A stretch of DNA of 64,000 nucleotides, from the NCBI RefSeq assembly GCF_003313325.1, contig NZ_QMHQ01000001.1, positions 1,054,001-1,118,000 of the forward strand, in the 5' to 3' direction. Position 1 is the first letter of the stretch. Every line of letters starts with the position of its first letter. This document shows, in pieces, positions 45,815 to 54,249 of this stretch. Origin of the DNA: Pedobacter namyangjuensis. Lineage in GTDB: Bacteria > Bacteroidota > Bacteroidia > Sphingobacteriales > Sphingobacteriaceae. The notes beneath the pieces are model-generated. The model was not told the origin of the DNA, ran no database searches, and was given only the letters and a program-made list of their open reading frames with translations. A program made the position numbers and the translations under genes.

Positions 45815-45910
45815 TTGTCGGGAAATAGGTGCCTATTCATAAATTCTGAAAATAATGCATTTTGCTTTACCTCAATAACCTTGCAAAACAAATAATGGGC
45901 AATAACAATG

Positions 45911-46345
45911 TTAATGTGTTTCGTAACGTCCGCTCGCTTCCTGTATTTTTATTCGGTAAACAATTAATTCTTGCTGATGTGCTGGGTCTATAGCATGCGA
46001 GGGCCCTTGAGACGGTTTATCCCTTCTACTGCTAATCGACTTAATTAATTCTTGTAATACCTGTTGGCGTTCAGCACCGCTTAGTTCTTCATAATTTCCC
46101 TGCACAAGGATGCTTTGCCACCTAAAGGTATCGTCAATTTCATCCACCTGAAAGCATACTTTTGGCGTTTTGCGCATCATATCTATCTTTTTTCCCGGCC
46201 CAGAATGCGCATAAATAGCACCGTCTCGGTAAATGTAGTTTATTGGCGCAATATAGGTTTCGCCATCAGCATGGCATCCTACACGTCCAATAAAATTGTT
46301 TTCCAACAAATCTATGATAGCCCTTTTGTTAAGTTCTCCAAGCAT
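45911..46345 (-). CDS. Pyridoxamine 5'-phosphate oxidase-family flavin-binding protein
   Basis: 144 residues with the split-barrel FMN-binding pattern: LENNFIGRVGCHADGETYIAPINYIYRDGAIYAHSGPGKKIDMMR, then VCFQVDEIDDTFRWQSILVQGNYEEL. This is the nitroimidazole-resistance/PNPOx-like group (FMN-dependent reductase or stress protein), not true PdxH. Substrate unknown. Transcribed alone. Confidence 0.85.
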   Translation of the reverse strand: MLGELNKRAIIDLLENNFIGRVGCHADGETYIAPINYIYRDGAIYAHSGPGKKIDMMRKTPKVCFQVDEIDDTFRWQSILVQGNYEELSGAERQQVLQELIKSISSRRDKPSQGPSHAIDPAHQQELIVYRIKIQEASGRYETH

Positions 46346-46540
46346 TTCGATAAGGTTTAAGCCCTAAGTTACAAAAACATTGCTAATAGCAAAAGATCAT
46401 CAAAAAATCGCTTTTAATTGCGTAGTTAATAATTAACGAGTAAGTAATTTGAGCTTTTGTCAAATCTTCCCCAGCCCCATTGCTAGCACTTTGGCAATTT
46501 GCCAGTGATTTTAAAATGCAATGCTTGCAATAAATTTTAA

Positions 46541-46918
46541 TTAGTTATTAGGTATTAATGCGTGTATTTTTTGAACCTGTTTTCTATCTAAAAATTTGAA
46601 GTTTTGATTTAGCTGTGCCGCTCCTAAGGTTTGCATTTCTTCTCTTTCCGAAATGATAAATACGCTACAGGTTTTATAGTGTGCGGTTCTAGAAAAAGTT
46701 TCTATAAAACCTATACCTTCTAGCGAAGAAAGATCAAGGTCTATAATTACCAAGGTTTTCCCGATGTTATGATCTGAACTTTGTGCGAAGAAATTTAGTG
46801 CCTTCATATTACTCCCCATCGATCTAACTGCTGTGTTTGGGAACTGAAATGCCAGTAATGGCTTTATGGATTGTTGTTGGCTCGTGCTGTTTTCTATAAG
46901 TATAATCTGCGAAGGCAT
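46541..46918 (-). CDS. Degenerate receiver-domain protein
   Basis: 125 residues with a CheY-like pattern. VIIDLDLSSLEGIGFIETF gives a possible phospho-acceptor (Asp 60) and VFIISEREE the following strand. The N-terminal acidic pair is missing (IILIENS has a single Glu), and the usual lysine-proline is replaced by LDRKQ. It may be an unphosphorylated pseudo-receiver. It is the last core-type gene before the accessory island. Confidence 0.65.
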   Translation of the reverse strand: MPSQIILIENSTSQQQSIKPLLAFQFPNTAVRSMGSNMKALNFFAQSSDHNIGKTLVIIDLDLSSLEGIGFIETFSRTAHYKTCSVFIISEREEMQTLGAAQLNQNFKFLDRKQVQKIHALIPNN

Positions 46919-47453
46919 GTGATGTAGCTTTTTGTTTATTACACTGCAAATAGGAAGCCATTTTTATAATTTGGATAAAAAGATTTCCTAAATTGCTGTA
47001 GCAAATATTGGAACTCTAAGAGAAAATTGGCTTTATTAAAGTTGGGGATTTAGGGGGTGATTTGGGGAATTATCGATACAATTTCCTGTAGTCTTTAAAT
47101 ACTCTGTCAATTTAGATACCATCAAAAATAGAATTTTGTAACAAGAGACAATTTAATTTTGATGACGACAATTCTAAGCATCAAGGCAATATTTTTCTTG
47201 GCATAAGAAAAACAAGATTCAGTCATTTCAAGAAGATGTGAAAAATATAATTCATACCAAAAATAACAACAAACTCAGAATTTTATAGTTTGACAATAAA
47301 AGAAGGACACATTTACTCTCATAGCATCGAGATAGTTAAGCAAATGAAAAATGATAAATTGATAACATACAATAGTAGCTACCCGCTGATTAATTATGAT
47401 AGACGGTTATCAATAGCCAAAACTGTTACTTTATACATTAATTTAAATAATAA
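46919..47453. other. Gene-free left edge of the accessory island
   Basis: AT-rich sequence with no convincing coding frame, tRNA or repeat. A TTG-started frame at 47290-47574 overlaps the DUF5131 gene in another frame and was judged spurious. It separates core-like genes from the defence genes; no integrase or attachment duplication was recognised. Confidence 0.4.
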
Positions 47454-47461
47454 TACATTTG
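47454..47461 (+). promoter_or_regulatory. -7 box of the DUF5131 gene
   Basis: TACATTTG matches TAnnTTTG, 51 bases upstream of ATG 47513. Confidence 0.4.
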
Positions 47462-47512
47462 CTTTGACAAACACTAAAGATTTTAGTAAATTGCTTCAGT
47501 ATCAAAATAAAT

Positions 47513-48274
47513 ATGGCACAATCAAATATCGAATGGACAGAACTTACATGGAATCCAGTTACAGGCTGCAGTAAAATAAGTCCCGGTTGTAAATTTTGCT
47601 ACGCAGAAACTATGACTAGAAGATTAACAGCCATGGGAGTGGAAAAATATAAAGATGGTTTTAAAGTTCGGGTGCACCCAGATACTTTAAATATCCCATT
47701 TACTTGGAAGAAATCTAAAACGGTGTTTGTAAATTCTATGAGTGACTTATTTCATCCAGAAGTTCCAATTGAATTCATAAAAGCTGTTTTTGCTGTAATG
47801 AATCAAACACCGCAACACGTTTATCAAGTGTTAACAAAGCGATCTGAAAGGTTGCTAAAAATTGCAGATGAGTTAAATTGGACTCCAAATATATGGATGG
47901 GCGTGTCGGTAGAAAATGAAGATTATACTTATCGAATTAGCGACCTTGCATTAACACCAGCTAAAATGAAATTTTTATCTATAGAACCTTTAATAGGGGA
48001 AGTTAGAACGTTGCCTTTGGCAAATATAGATTGGGTTATAGTAGGAGGTGAATCAGGGCATAAAGCAAGACCTCTAAAAAAAGAATGGGTAGATTATGTA
48101 AAGCAAAAATGTACAGATGAAGGGGTTGCTTTCTTTTTTAAGCAATGGGGTAAGCCAAAATTCAATGTTAATCAGGATGACCCAACAATTGATTCAAAGC
48201 ATCCCAAACATGCAAAGGGAGGCTGTGAGTTAGATGGAGAAATTTTCAGGCAAATCCCACACAAAGCAGCCTAG
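47513..48274 (+). CDS. DUF5131 (phage Gp37/Gp68-like) radical-SAM-like protein
   Basis: 253 residues starting MAQSNIEWTELTWNPVTGCSK, with the three-cysteine motif CSKISPGCKFCYAE near residue 19, followed by FVNSMSDLFHPEVP, QVLTKRSERL, MGVSVENEDY and IVGGESGHKARP. This is the DUF5131 family first noted in phage and often paired with TcmP. The CxxxxxxCxxC spacing suggests an iron-sulfur or radical-SAM-like centre, but the reaction is unknown. It converges with tcmP, and the two stop codons share the tetranucleotide CTAG. Confidence 0.92.
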   Translation: MAQSNIEWTELTWNPVTGCSKISPGCKFCYAETMTRRLTAMGVEKYKDGFKVRVHPDTLNIPFTWKKSKTVFVNSMSDLFHPEVPIEFIKAVFAVMNQTPQHVYQVLTKRSERLLKIADELNWTPNIWMGVSVENEDYTYRISDLALTPAKMKFLSIEPLIGEVRTLPLANIDWVIVGGESGHKARPLKKEWVDYVKQKCTDEGVAFFFKQWGKPKFNVNQDDPTIDSKHPKHAKGGCELDGEIFRQIPHKAA

Positions 48275-49116
48275 CTACTTTTCTTATTATATTGCTTCAC
48301 GATATCATTTGCAATTTTAATAGCACTGGCGTTATTAGATGCGCAAAAAAAGTGGTACATAAGTGAATTGTTTTTGTTTACTATTACATAAGGATCTGAA
48401 ATTAAGCTGAAGACCGTCTTTAGTCTTTCAGCATAGATCTCAAATAACTTTTGGTTGGCTAAAGTTGATTTCCTAGTAACGGTTCTTGAACCAAACAAGT
48501 CAGTTTCTAAATGCTCATCGTATATACTTTCCTTGATTACTTGGCGCTCTATACCAAAGAATTTCTCAAGGCGTTGCCACCAAGCCTCAGAAATTTTAAG
48601 ATCTTTTTTAAGTAAACGGTTAGCACCAACACCTGTTGGACTTAAAATCCACAGATCGACACCCAAACCCTTCAAAATTTCTACAGATTCCCAATTTAAG
48701 TTCATGCCAAATGGATCAAGAAAAACCAATGCTTTTCTTGAAACGTCAGCTCGTAAATATTCAGCTAACCTTTTCAACACAACATTACAATCTTCAGCCA
48801 CAACAGATATATTGTTTGTAGCTCTAATCGTTTTTAATGCATATTCCAATAGATCACGCTTTTGCGTATCCATTTCTACAAAGTAATAAATATCAAAACT
48901 CCTCGGGACGCCTATAGCGACGATTTTTTTTGCCGCACCTGCTATTATCTTAAAATCTTCTTCATTTCCAATCTTAATGTCTCCACTTCCAGCAAAACCA
49001 TCGAAATAGGTTAAATGAAACTTCTGTTTGCTCATAATATGCAAATACGCTTCAGCATATTTTTCTAGGATTTCAATCTTGGTTTGAGTCCAAGAACCAC
49101 CAAATTCATTGTGCAT
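48271..49116 (-). CDS. tcmP: Three-Cys-motif partner protein TcmP
   Basis: 281 residues opening NEFGGSWTQTKIEILEKYAEAYLHIM and FHLTYFDGFAGSG, the TcmP signature, then DPFGMNLNWESVEILKG and a glycine-rich Rossmann-like core. Family members are encoded beside DUF5131 proteins and may be methyltransferase-like. The pair occurs in mobile and defence contexts, but no biochemical function is established that I know of. Confidence 0.9.
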   Translation of the reverse strand: MHNEFGGSWTQTKIEILEKYAEAYLHIMSKQKFHLTYFDGFAGSGDIKIGNEEDFKIIAGAAKKIVAIGVPRSFDIYYFVEMDTQKRDLLEYALKTIRATNNISVVAEDCNVVLKRLAEYLRADVSRKALVFLDPFGMNLNWESVEILKGLGVDLWILSPTGVGANRLLKKDLKISEAWWQRLEKFFGIERQVIKESIYDEHLETDLFGSRTVTRKSTLANQKLFEIYAERLKTVFSLISDPYVIVNKNNSLMYHFFCASNNASAIKIANDIVKQYNKKSS

Positions 49117-49210
49117 AATGAGAGAATTAATACGATTAATTAATAAATTTAATAAAATTTAGTTAACTAACAGACATAACAAGAGCCTTAACAAATTTAA
49201 CTTTGGTTAA

Positions 49211-49384
49211 TTAGCGTGCAGAGTTCAGAAAACAGTTATCTATAAACCAGCCTTAGCTAAATTTACGGAGCCAGAAAAAACTTATTTAAACAAAAAAGTA
49301 TGTGTTACTGGCAAATTGGTTTTGTATCATGAGGAACCGCAGATTGTTGTGAGTGAGGTTAAACAGATTGTTTTATGTAATTAA
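49211..49384 (+). pseudogene. Truncated remnant of an OB-fold-containing gene
   Basis: An open stretch without a start codon ends at TAA 49382-49384 and encodes ...KTVIYKPALAKFTEPEKTY then LNKKVCVTGKLVLYHEEPQI. This looks like the C-terminal end of a single OB-fold or nuclease-associated domain (KxVxVTGK...PxIVVxE). A stop codon precedes it at 49208, so the N-terminal part is lost. It supports past insertion or deletion in this island. Confidence 0.5.
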
Positions 49385-49512
49385 GTAAGCCAAAAATGGG
49401 TTTATGGCATATACAATTTATTATTGCCTAATGTGTTAGTAGTTATTAATTGATCTTTCTTTTTCTTAAAGAGAGTATTAAATTTATCTTTAATATTAAC
49501 GCAACCTCACAT

Positions 49513-50451
49513 ATGTCAACTTTTCTAATTTTCCTGCAAACCAGTTCCTGTATCTTAAGCCGATTTTTAACTTCCTATGATGTTTGGAAGGATTTTGTTG
49601 TGCCGATAGGTATCACCTTACTCGCTAGTGGGTTCGCATACTGGATTTTTGTTGCTGAGACGAGAAGGGATAAAAGAAAGGAACGGAAAGCTGAAAGACA
49701 ATTACAAAAGGATAAGTTATATTATTTTGCAAATTCCGTAAATAGTATCATAAAAATTTCTGAGCAACAGAATGATAATATCTTGGTTTTTGCAAAGGAA
49801 CAGCTGGCTGATCCAGATGAGGTTAAGCACCTTATGATTTTCTCTATGAATGAACTTAGAAGAGTAACTACAGATTTGCAGTTGGAGAGTTATATGTTAG
49901 CTTATGTTAACTATTACAAAGATGATAGGCAGGTAGCCATAAAGGAGTTCAATAATATCATTGTTAGGGTAGATATGTTGCACGGCACGTTTAAGGCTAT
50001 GAATCCGCATCTCCAGTTGCTAAAGGAAGATGAAAGGAATGCCAAGGAAAAATTTAGTGGTTATTTTGAGAAGGCTTCAAGGCTGGTTGCGGTGTTAGCA
50101 CTTAGTTTACAGAGTTCAGCACCACAATTGTCGGTGGAAGTGAACAAGATAGCTGGAGCTTCATTAATAAAGAGCAAGACCGAAAAGACGAATGCGGAGT
50201 TTTGTTACCGCACATACATGGTGCCTATTTACAACTTCGCTTTCAAGTATTGTTGGACTGACTTGCCCGAAACCCCACAGATTCAGGAGCTGGCCTCACT
50301 AACAAAGAATGGTAGATTAGTATATGAACAGATGATTGTGGCTCATCTTGCGTTGGGCGATGAGTTTCAAGCACAACACGACCGCCTTAAGCCTGAGATT
50401 GATAAATTAAAAGAGCTTGCTAAAAGGTTACTGGATGATTTTGAAGTCTAA
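49513..50451 (+). CDS. Hypothetical membrane-anchored protein
   Basis: 312 residues from ATG 49513; a longer TTG-started reading is possible but adds only hydrophobic residues. One transmembrane helix (FVVPIGITLLASGFAYWIFV) is followed by a strongly basic stretch (TRRDKRKERKAERQLQKDK) and a helical cytoplasmic domain of ~250 residues. No motif is recognised. Its place between tcmP and toxin-antitoxin genes makes a defence role possible but unproven. Confidence 0.65.
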   Translation: MSTFLIFLQTSSCILSRFLTSYDVWKDFVVPIGITLLASGFAYWIFVAETRRDKRKERKAERQLQKDKLYYFANSVNSIIKISEQQNDNILVFAKEQLADPDEVKHLMIFSMNELRRVTTDLQLESYMLAYVNYYKDDRQVAIKEFNNIIVRVDMLHGTFKAMNPHLQLLKEDERNAKEKFSGYFEKASRLVAVLALSLQSSAPQLSVEVNKIAGASLIKSKTEKTNAEFCYRTYMVPIYNFAFKYCWTDLPETPQIQELASLTKNGRLVYEQMIVAHLALGDEFQAQHDRLKPEIDKLKELAKRLLDDFEV

Positions 50452-50482
50452 TAAATGCTCTTAATTGATATTTGAGATAACT

Positions 50483-50905
50483 CTAGTGTTTATATAGCGT
50501 AAACCCTCTATCTAGGTATATCACATGGAAGATAAACCTATTCCTAATTCCAACAAAAGGAGCCTTACCATGAAATCTAAATGCTAAAAAGTGATCAACA
50601 TCATCTGTCACAATATCTGGCATGCCTGCCTTAATTGAATTTCTTGCAATTTTTTCAGAACCGATGCCGTGTTTAGGTGCAAATTGGAGTTGTGTCCACG
50701 TGAGTTGACTAATAGCAACGATTTGGGTAATTAGTGAAACTTGTTCTTCTTGTATACATTTATCTAAATGATAATCTTTTTGGAGATATTTAAAACAAAA
50801 AATAGGGTGCTGAAAATTATAGATTTCAATTTTGCTAGTATCTAAATGAATTTTCTTGCCTTGGTTAACCGGTTGAGTTAATTTGACCCTTCCTTCTTTA
50901 GCCAT
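50483..50905 (-). CDS. Probable toxin of a Panacea-type toxin-antitoxin pair
   Basis: 140 residues. The motif WTQLQFAPKHGIGSEKI is followed by DHFLAFRFHGKAPFVGIRNRFIFHVIYLDRGFTLYKH, a C-terminal block that I recognise as recurring next to Panacea genes. It overlaps the antitoxin gene by eight bases, antitoxin first, the usual TA order. Toxic activity and target are unknown. Confidence 0.7.
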   Translation of the reverse strand: MAKEGRVKLTQPVNQGKKIHLDTSKIEIYNFQHPIFCFKYLQKDYHLDKCIQEEQVSLITQIVAISQLTWTQLQFAPKHGIGSEKIARNSIKAGMPDIVTDDVDHFLAFRFHGKAPFVGIRNRFIFHVIYLDRGFTLYKH

Positions 50906-51329
50906 TTAAAAAATTAGAAAAATATGCACCCATCGATTCCTTAGGAATGACAGAGTTCAAAGGAACACTAGACCATGGAGCCTCATTATGAGTCATATCC
51001 ATAAGTTTGAGTGCAGAGAACTGACCATAAACTGTATTAATTTCCGAAAGTAGCTCCAATTGCTCTTCGGAAAAATTTTCAAAAGAAAAATCTTCTTTTA
51101 ATGGTATTGGGCCTGAACCACATGCCTTGAATTCATGATATACTTCAGGAACCACTGGACCATACTGCCATGCCTGTATATCTTCTTCAAAAAAAACTTT
51201 TCCGTACATAGCTATATGAAATCCTTGAGCATAATAAAGTAATTTCTGAACTTTTAAGTTAGAAATTAAATCACCTTTTTCAGGTTCAGTAAGATTAATA
51301 AATCCGTTAGCTACATCAATTGCATTCAT
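50898..51329 (-). CDS. Panacea (SocA-like) domain antitoxin
   Basis: 143 residues beginning MNAIDVANGFINLTEPEKGDLISNLKVQKLLYYAQGFHI, the hallmark Panacea/DUF4065 N-terminus, with FEEDIQAWQYGPVVPEVYHEF and a DMTHNEAPW ending. Panacea proteins neutralise diverse toxins as chaperone-like antitoxins. The toxin gene follows with an eight-base overlap. Confidence 0.9.
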   Translation of the reverse strand: MNAIDVANGFINLTEPEKGDLISNLKVQKLLYYAQGFHIAMYGKVFFEEDIQAWQYGPVVPEVYHEFKACGSGPIPLKEDFSFENFSEEQLELLSEINTVYGQFSALKLMDMTHNEAPWSSVPLNSVIPKESMGAYFSNFLNG

Positions 51330-51445
51330 GGTACGAAACTAAGTATTTTAGTAAGAGTATCGTTTGAATGTAACTAATATGTTACTTAACGGTCTTTGGT
51401 TTTCATAGAAAATACTCACTGATAGTTTCCACATTGATTTTTTAG

Positions 51446-52222
51446 CTATACCACTAAAAAATTTGTTTGTTTAAAATCTGCATTTCCTTCCTCTACAATT
51501 TGGTTCATATAAAATTCACTTAATAAGCCTTGGTGTCCTTGCGTCTTGGCATAAAGCTGCAACAGAAAAGTAGAAGGGCAAAATTCTGCTTCAAGTGGAT
51601 TAGTTTTAACATTAAAACCTCCAGAACCGCCAATAAGTTCATTTGCTCTTAAATTATCAAGCTCTGCATCAAGCTGCTGAACATCTCCTTCGCCAGTTAT
51701 TTTCATCATCTCCTGGTGAGTTACGGTAATATCCGACCCCAAAATTAAACCACTTTTATAAACCACTATTTTACAGTTCCGACATGCAAATTCTATTATT
51801 TTTGCTTGGATTGGAGTTAGTTTTTTAAGTGATTCTAAAAAGAGTACATTTTTCCCTTTTGCTTCACCATTTTCTAGAGAAGATACTATTAAACCAGCCC
51901 ACATCTCCTGCAATGTATTGTCATCGCACCAAGAGCCAGAATCAATAACTTCATTTAATATTCTAGGGTGTATGGATATGTTAGAAAGATCACCGTTAAA
52001 ATCAAATTTTCCATTCGATTTATTAATTATTTTAATGAAATTATTTAGCCTTTGGATTCTAACTTTATCCTTAAACAACAAACCAAATTCTTCTGCTACT
52101 GGTAAACATATTTTACCTAAGATTAAACCAATGCCATCTAGGCTTTTTTGTATAATTAGTTTGGTTGCCTCACCATAAGGCGCTATTCCTAATACATCAC
52201 TAATTATGGGTTTGTTCTCCAT
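51446..52222 (-). CDS. Abi-alpha (DUF4393)-like protein
   Basis: 258 residues. ILNEVIDSGSWCDDNTLQEMWAGLIVSSLENGE and SLKKLTPIQAKIIEFACRN resemble the Abi-alpha core (DUF4393), a family named for abortive infection, followed by a winged-helix-like C-terminal part (ELDNLRANELI). Assigned from pattern memory, so moderate confidence. It lies in a run of minus-strand defence-like genes. Confidence 0.55.
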   Translation of the reverse strand: MENKPIISDVLGIAPYGEATKLIIQKSLDGIGLILGKICLPVAEEFGLLFKDKVRIQRLNNFIKIINKSNGKFDFNGDLSNISIHPRILNEVIDSGSWCDDNTLQEMWAGLIVSSLENGEAKGKNVLFLESLKKLTPIQAKIIEFACRNCKIVVYKSGLILGSDITVTHQEMMKITGEGDVQQLDAELDNLRANELIGGSGGFNVKTNPLEAEFCPSTFLLQLYAKTQGHQGLLSEFYMNQIVEEGNADFKQTNFLVV

Positions 52223-52252
52223 GTGTAATAAACTTTTGGATTTTAAAATTAT

Positions 52253-52441
52253 CTATCTTAGAAGGCTCGTGACGTAATCGTAATCTTCTTCTACGGTCTT
52301 TCCGAAAAGATAATCATCTTTTTTTAAACAGTTGAAATATACACGAGTTCGTGTTTCATCTACTCGAACGTATGCAATATTATCAATGTTAATAAACACT
52401 TTACCCTCGTTTTTAATTGTCAGTTCAATAAATTTGCTCAT
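52253..52441 (-). CDS. Hypothetical small protein
   Basis: 62 residues, MSKFIELTIKNEGKVFINID and on, predicted beta-rich and ending DYVTSLLR. It lies about 30 bases upstream of the Abi-alpha-like gene on the same strand, so co-transcription is likely. The beta-strand pattern resembles flagellar-FlbD/LSM-like small proteins (VFINIDNIAYV). No function assigned. Confidence 0.55.
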   Translation of the reverse strand: MSKFIELTIKNEGKVFINIDNIAYVRVDETRTRVYFNCLKKDDYLFGKTVEEDYDYVTSLLR

Positions 52442-52543
52442 AATTAAGTTGCCTTTATACTAACATAGGTACAATAATTTGTATTACCTAAAATGTAAGA
52501 ATATTGAACATTTCGGCTAAATTTGATTGTCTTAAAAAAACTA

Positions 52544-53062
52544 TCATTTAACATATTCAACCAATTTTTCTTTAATAAATAAAAGGTCATTTTCGTTTAG
52601 TGGTAAAAAAGCATCCAAGACAATGTCATTGAGTTTCTCACTATCTGGAGAAAGGTTTAGATAGAAATTCATATTTAAAACAGATGCTTGAGAATTTGTG
52701 TGATTCGTTTGTGATAAGTCAAAACACTCTGCATTTGGTATGAAATATATTTTATAATCTAAGCAACAGCCTCCTTTATGGGTAAAAATAATGGAATCTA
52801 ATTGTTGTTTAAAAATTATCACCTGTTCAAAACATAAAGTTGCTTCTGGGTAGTTTTTCTTGATGGCATCATATATAAATTCATCAAGTAAATCTGAACC
52901 ACCATCTTTATAGCTAGTACTCAATTTTCTCTTATAATAGATGTTGCCTGTAAACTTATTCCACTTGGGCCCTTTAATCCTGAAAAATCGGTGTATGTAT
53001 AGTTCGTCGATACCAAAATGATCTAATGATATTGTTTTAAGAGATGTGTTTGTCTGCATCAT
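52544..53062 (-). CDS. Hypothetical protein
   Basis: 172 residues (or 171 from the second Met). Features seen: GPKWNKFTGNIYYKRKLS near the N-terminus, a FTHKGGCCLDYKIYF segment with vicinal cysteines, and an acidic C-terminus. No recognised family, signal peptide or membrane segment. Stands between the CBASS cluster and the Abi-alpha gene. Confidence 0.55.
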   Translation of the reverse strand: MMQTNTSLKTISLDHFGIDELYIHRFFRIKGPKWNKFTGNIYYKRKLSTSYKDGGSDLLDEFIYDAIKKNYPEATLCFEQVIIFKQQLDSIIFTHKGGCCLDYKIYFIPNAECFDLSQTNHTNSQASVLNMNFYLNLSPDSEKLNDIVLDAFLPLNENDLLFIKEKLVEYVK

Positions 53063-53177
53063 AGTTCTCTGTTGTTTATAGCTTTTATTAATTAGTTTAT
53101 TTTTAATCTATGGTCCTGATTCTTTTCTGTTAAACATAATCCTTAATTTCCCTATTAAGGTCCAGCCTTAGATATTT

Positions 53178-53459
53178 CTATCTGCCCTTAATGTTCGGCT
53201 CAAAGCCAATAAGGATTTTTACAATGCGGTTGCTGCTAAAGTCTCTACTGCCAAATAGATCAATCAGGTTTGATAAAGAAGTAAATCTAGTAATGATCAT
53301 ATATTCTGTACTTTCTTCAATGACTGGATCTACAATGCTTTGTAGAGTGGTTGATTGCGCTTTAATGATTAAAGGAAATAATATTTGATCTGGCCATTTG
53401 TCCTTATCAAAATCAATAAAGGTTTGTATAACTTTATTGGATTCATTATTTGGAAGCAT
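53178..53459 (-). pseudogene. Possible N-terminal fragment of a PLD-type helicase
   Basis: 93 residues whose end, RFTSLSNLIDLFGSRDFSSNRIVKILIGFEP, resembles the N-terminal phospholipase D-like segment that precedes SNF2/DEAD helicase domains in several defence proteins. The frame stops after NIKGR and no helicase follows, so it is either a truncated remnant or a small independent protein. Weak recognition. Confidence 0.4.
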
Positions 53460-53595
53460 GAGCGTATTTTATTAGATATTAAATCTAATAAAAATACTTC
53501 AACTATAACGTTTCGAGTTGATTATCGGTTAAAATAGAGATTGTAACAAATGGGAAGAAATTTTTCTAAACACAATTTTGTTAAAAGCATAATCT

Positions 53596-54249
53596 CTATG
53601 GTTTAATCCCTATCGCACTAAAAATCAAGTCAAAATCACTGGGAGATAACTTGCTTAGATTTTCGTAAGCTTCTCTGTGGCACTTTCTGTATTTAATACC
53701 ACTCCCACAGAAGCATAAAGCACTTCTATTGGGTTTTTCATTCTTGGAAACAAATTTTAAACCATCTACGATGGTTTTTGGATTGGCTGTTTTAAATACC
53801 TCTTTAAAATATTCTATCCATCCTGTTAAACCATGTGAACGTTCTTGGTAGAAATAGCCATTAACTCTCCTAAACGTTTGGTTGAAGAGATACGGTTTAA
53901 TCTCAGTTTCAATGAAGCTATTCAATGTTATGCCTTTTTTGCAGGCAAGCATTTCCTCGGGTATCGTTTTTATACAGCAATGACCATCGGTTTCATAAAC
54001 GTGCCAATCGTAATTTTTCGGAATTTTGTTTCCAGTTTCAAAAACTAAAGGGAAATCCCTAGGGAAACCATCGGTTGCTAAAATTGCAATACTATAACTA
54101 TCTACAAAAGCATGATGATCATCATATAATTCGATCGTTCCTCTTAACCCCGGAACTCCATCTTTCGAGAAAGTTGTAAGCCCAGGATTTGTAGAACAGG
54201 CATCGCTAATTTGATCTATAAAATCTTTGTAATCATTACTTGCTAACAT
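53596..54249 (-). CDS. CBASS stand-alone E2-like conjugating enzyme with C-terminal SEC-C motif
   Basis: 217 residues. The N-terminal ~150 residues carry an E2-like pattern (AILATDGFPRDFPLVFETG) and the likely active-site region HVYETDGHCC (His 83, Cys 91/92). The C-terminus has a SEC-C zinc motif, CFCGSGIKYRKCH (C179, C181, C190, H191). No E1 or JAB gene is present, so this fits the 'short' type II CBASS in which a single E2 acts on the CD-NTase. It overlaps the CD-NTase gene by 14 bases. Family assignment is by motif and context. Confidence 0.75.
   Translation of the reverse strand: MLASNDYKDFIDQISDACSTNPGLTTFSKDGVPGLRGTIELYDDHHAFVDSYSIAILATDGFPRDFPLVFETGNKIPKNYDWHVYETDGHCCIKTIPEEMLACKKGITLNSFIETEIKPYLFNQTFRRVNGYFYQERSHGLTGWIEYFKEVFKTANPKTIVDGLKFVSKNEKPNRSALCFCGSGIKYRKCHREAYENLSKLSPSDFDLIFSAIGIKP

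Noticed and set aside
47290..47574. TTG-started 94-codon frame before DUF5131
   Set aside because: Overlaps the DUF5131 start by 62 bases, in another frame, with low-complexity composition and no homologous look.
48455..48886. 143-codon plus frame inside tcmP
   Set aside because: Antisense shadow of the tcmP coding frame.
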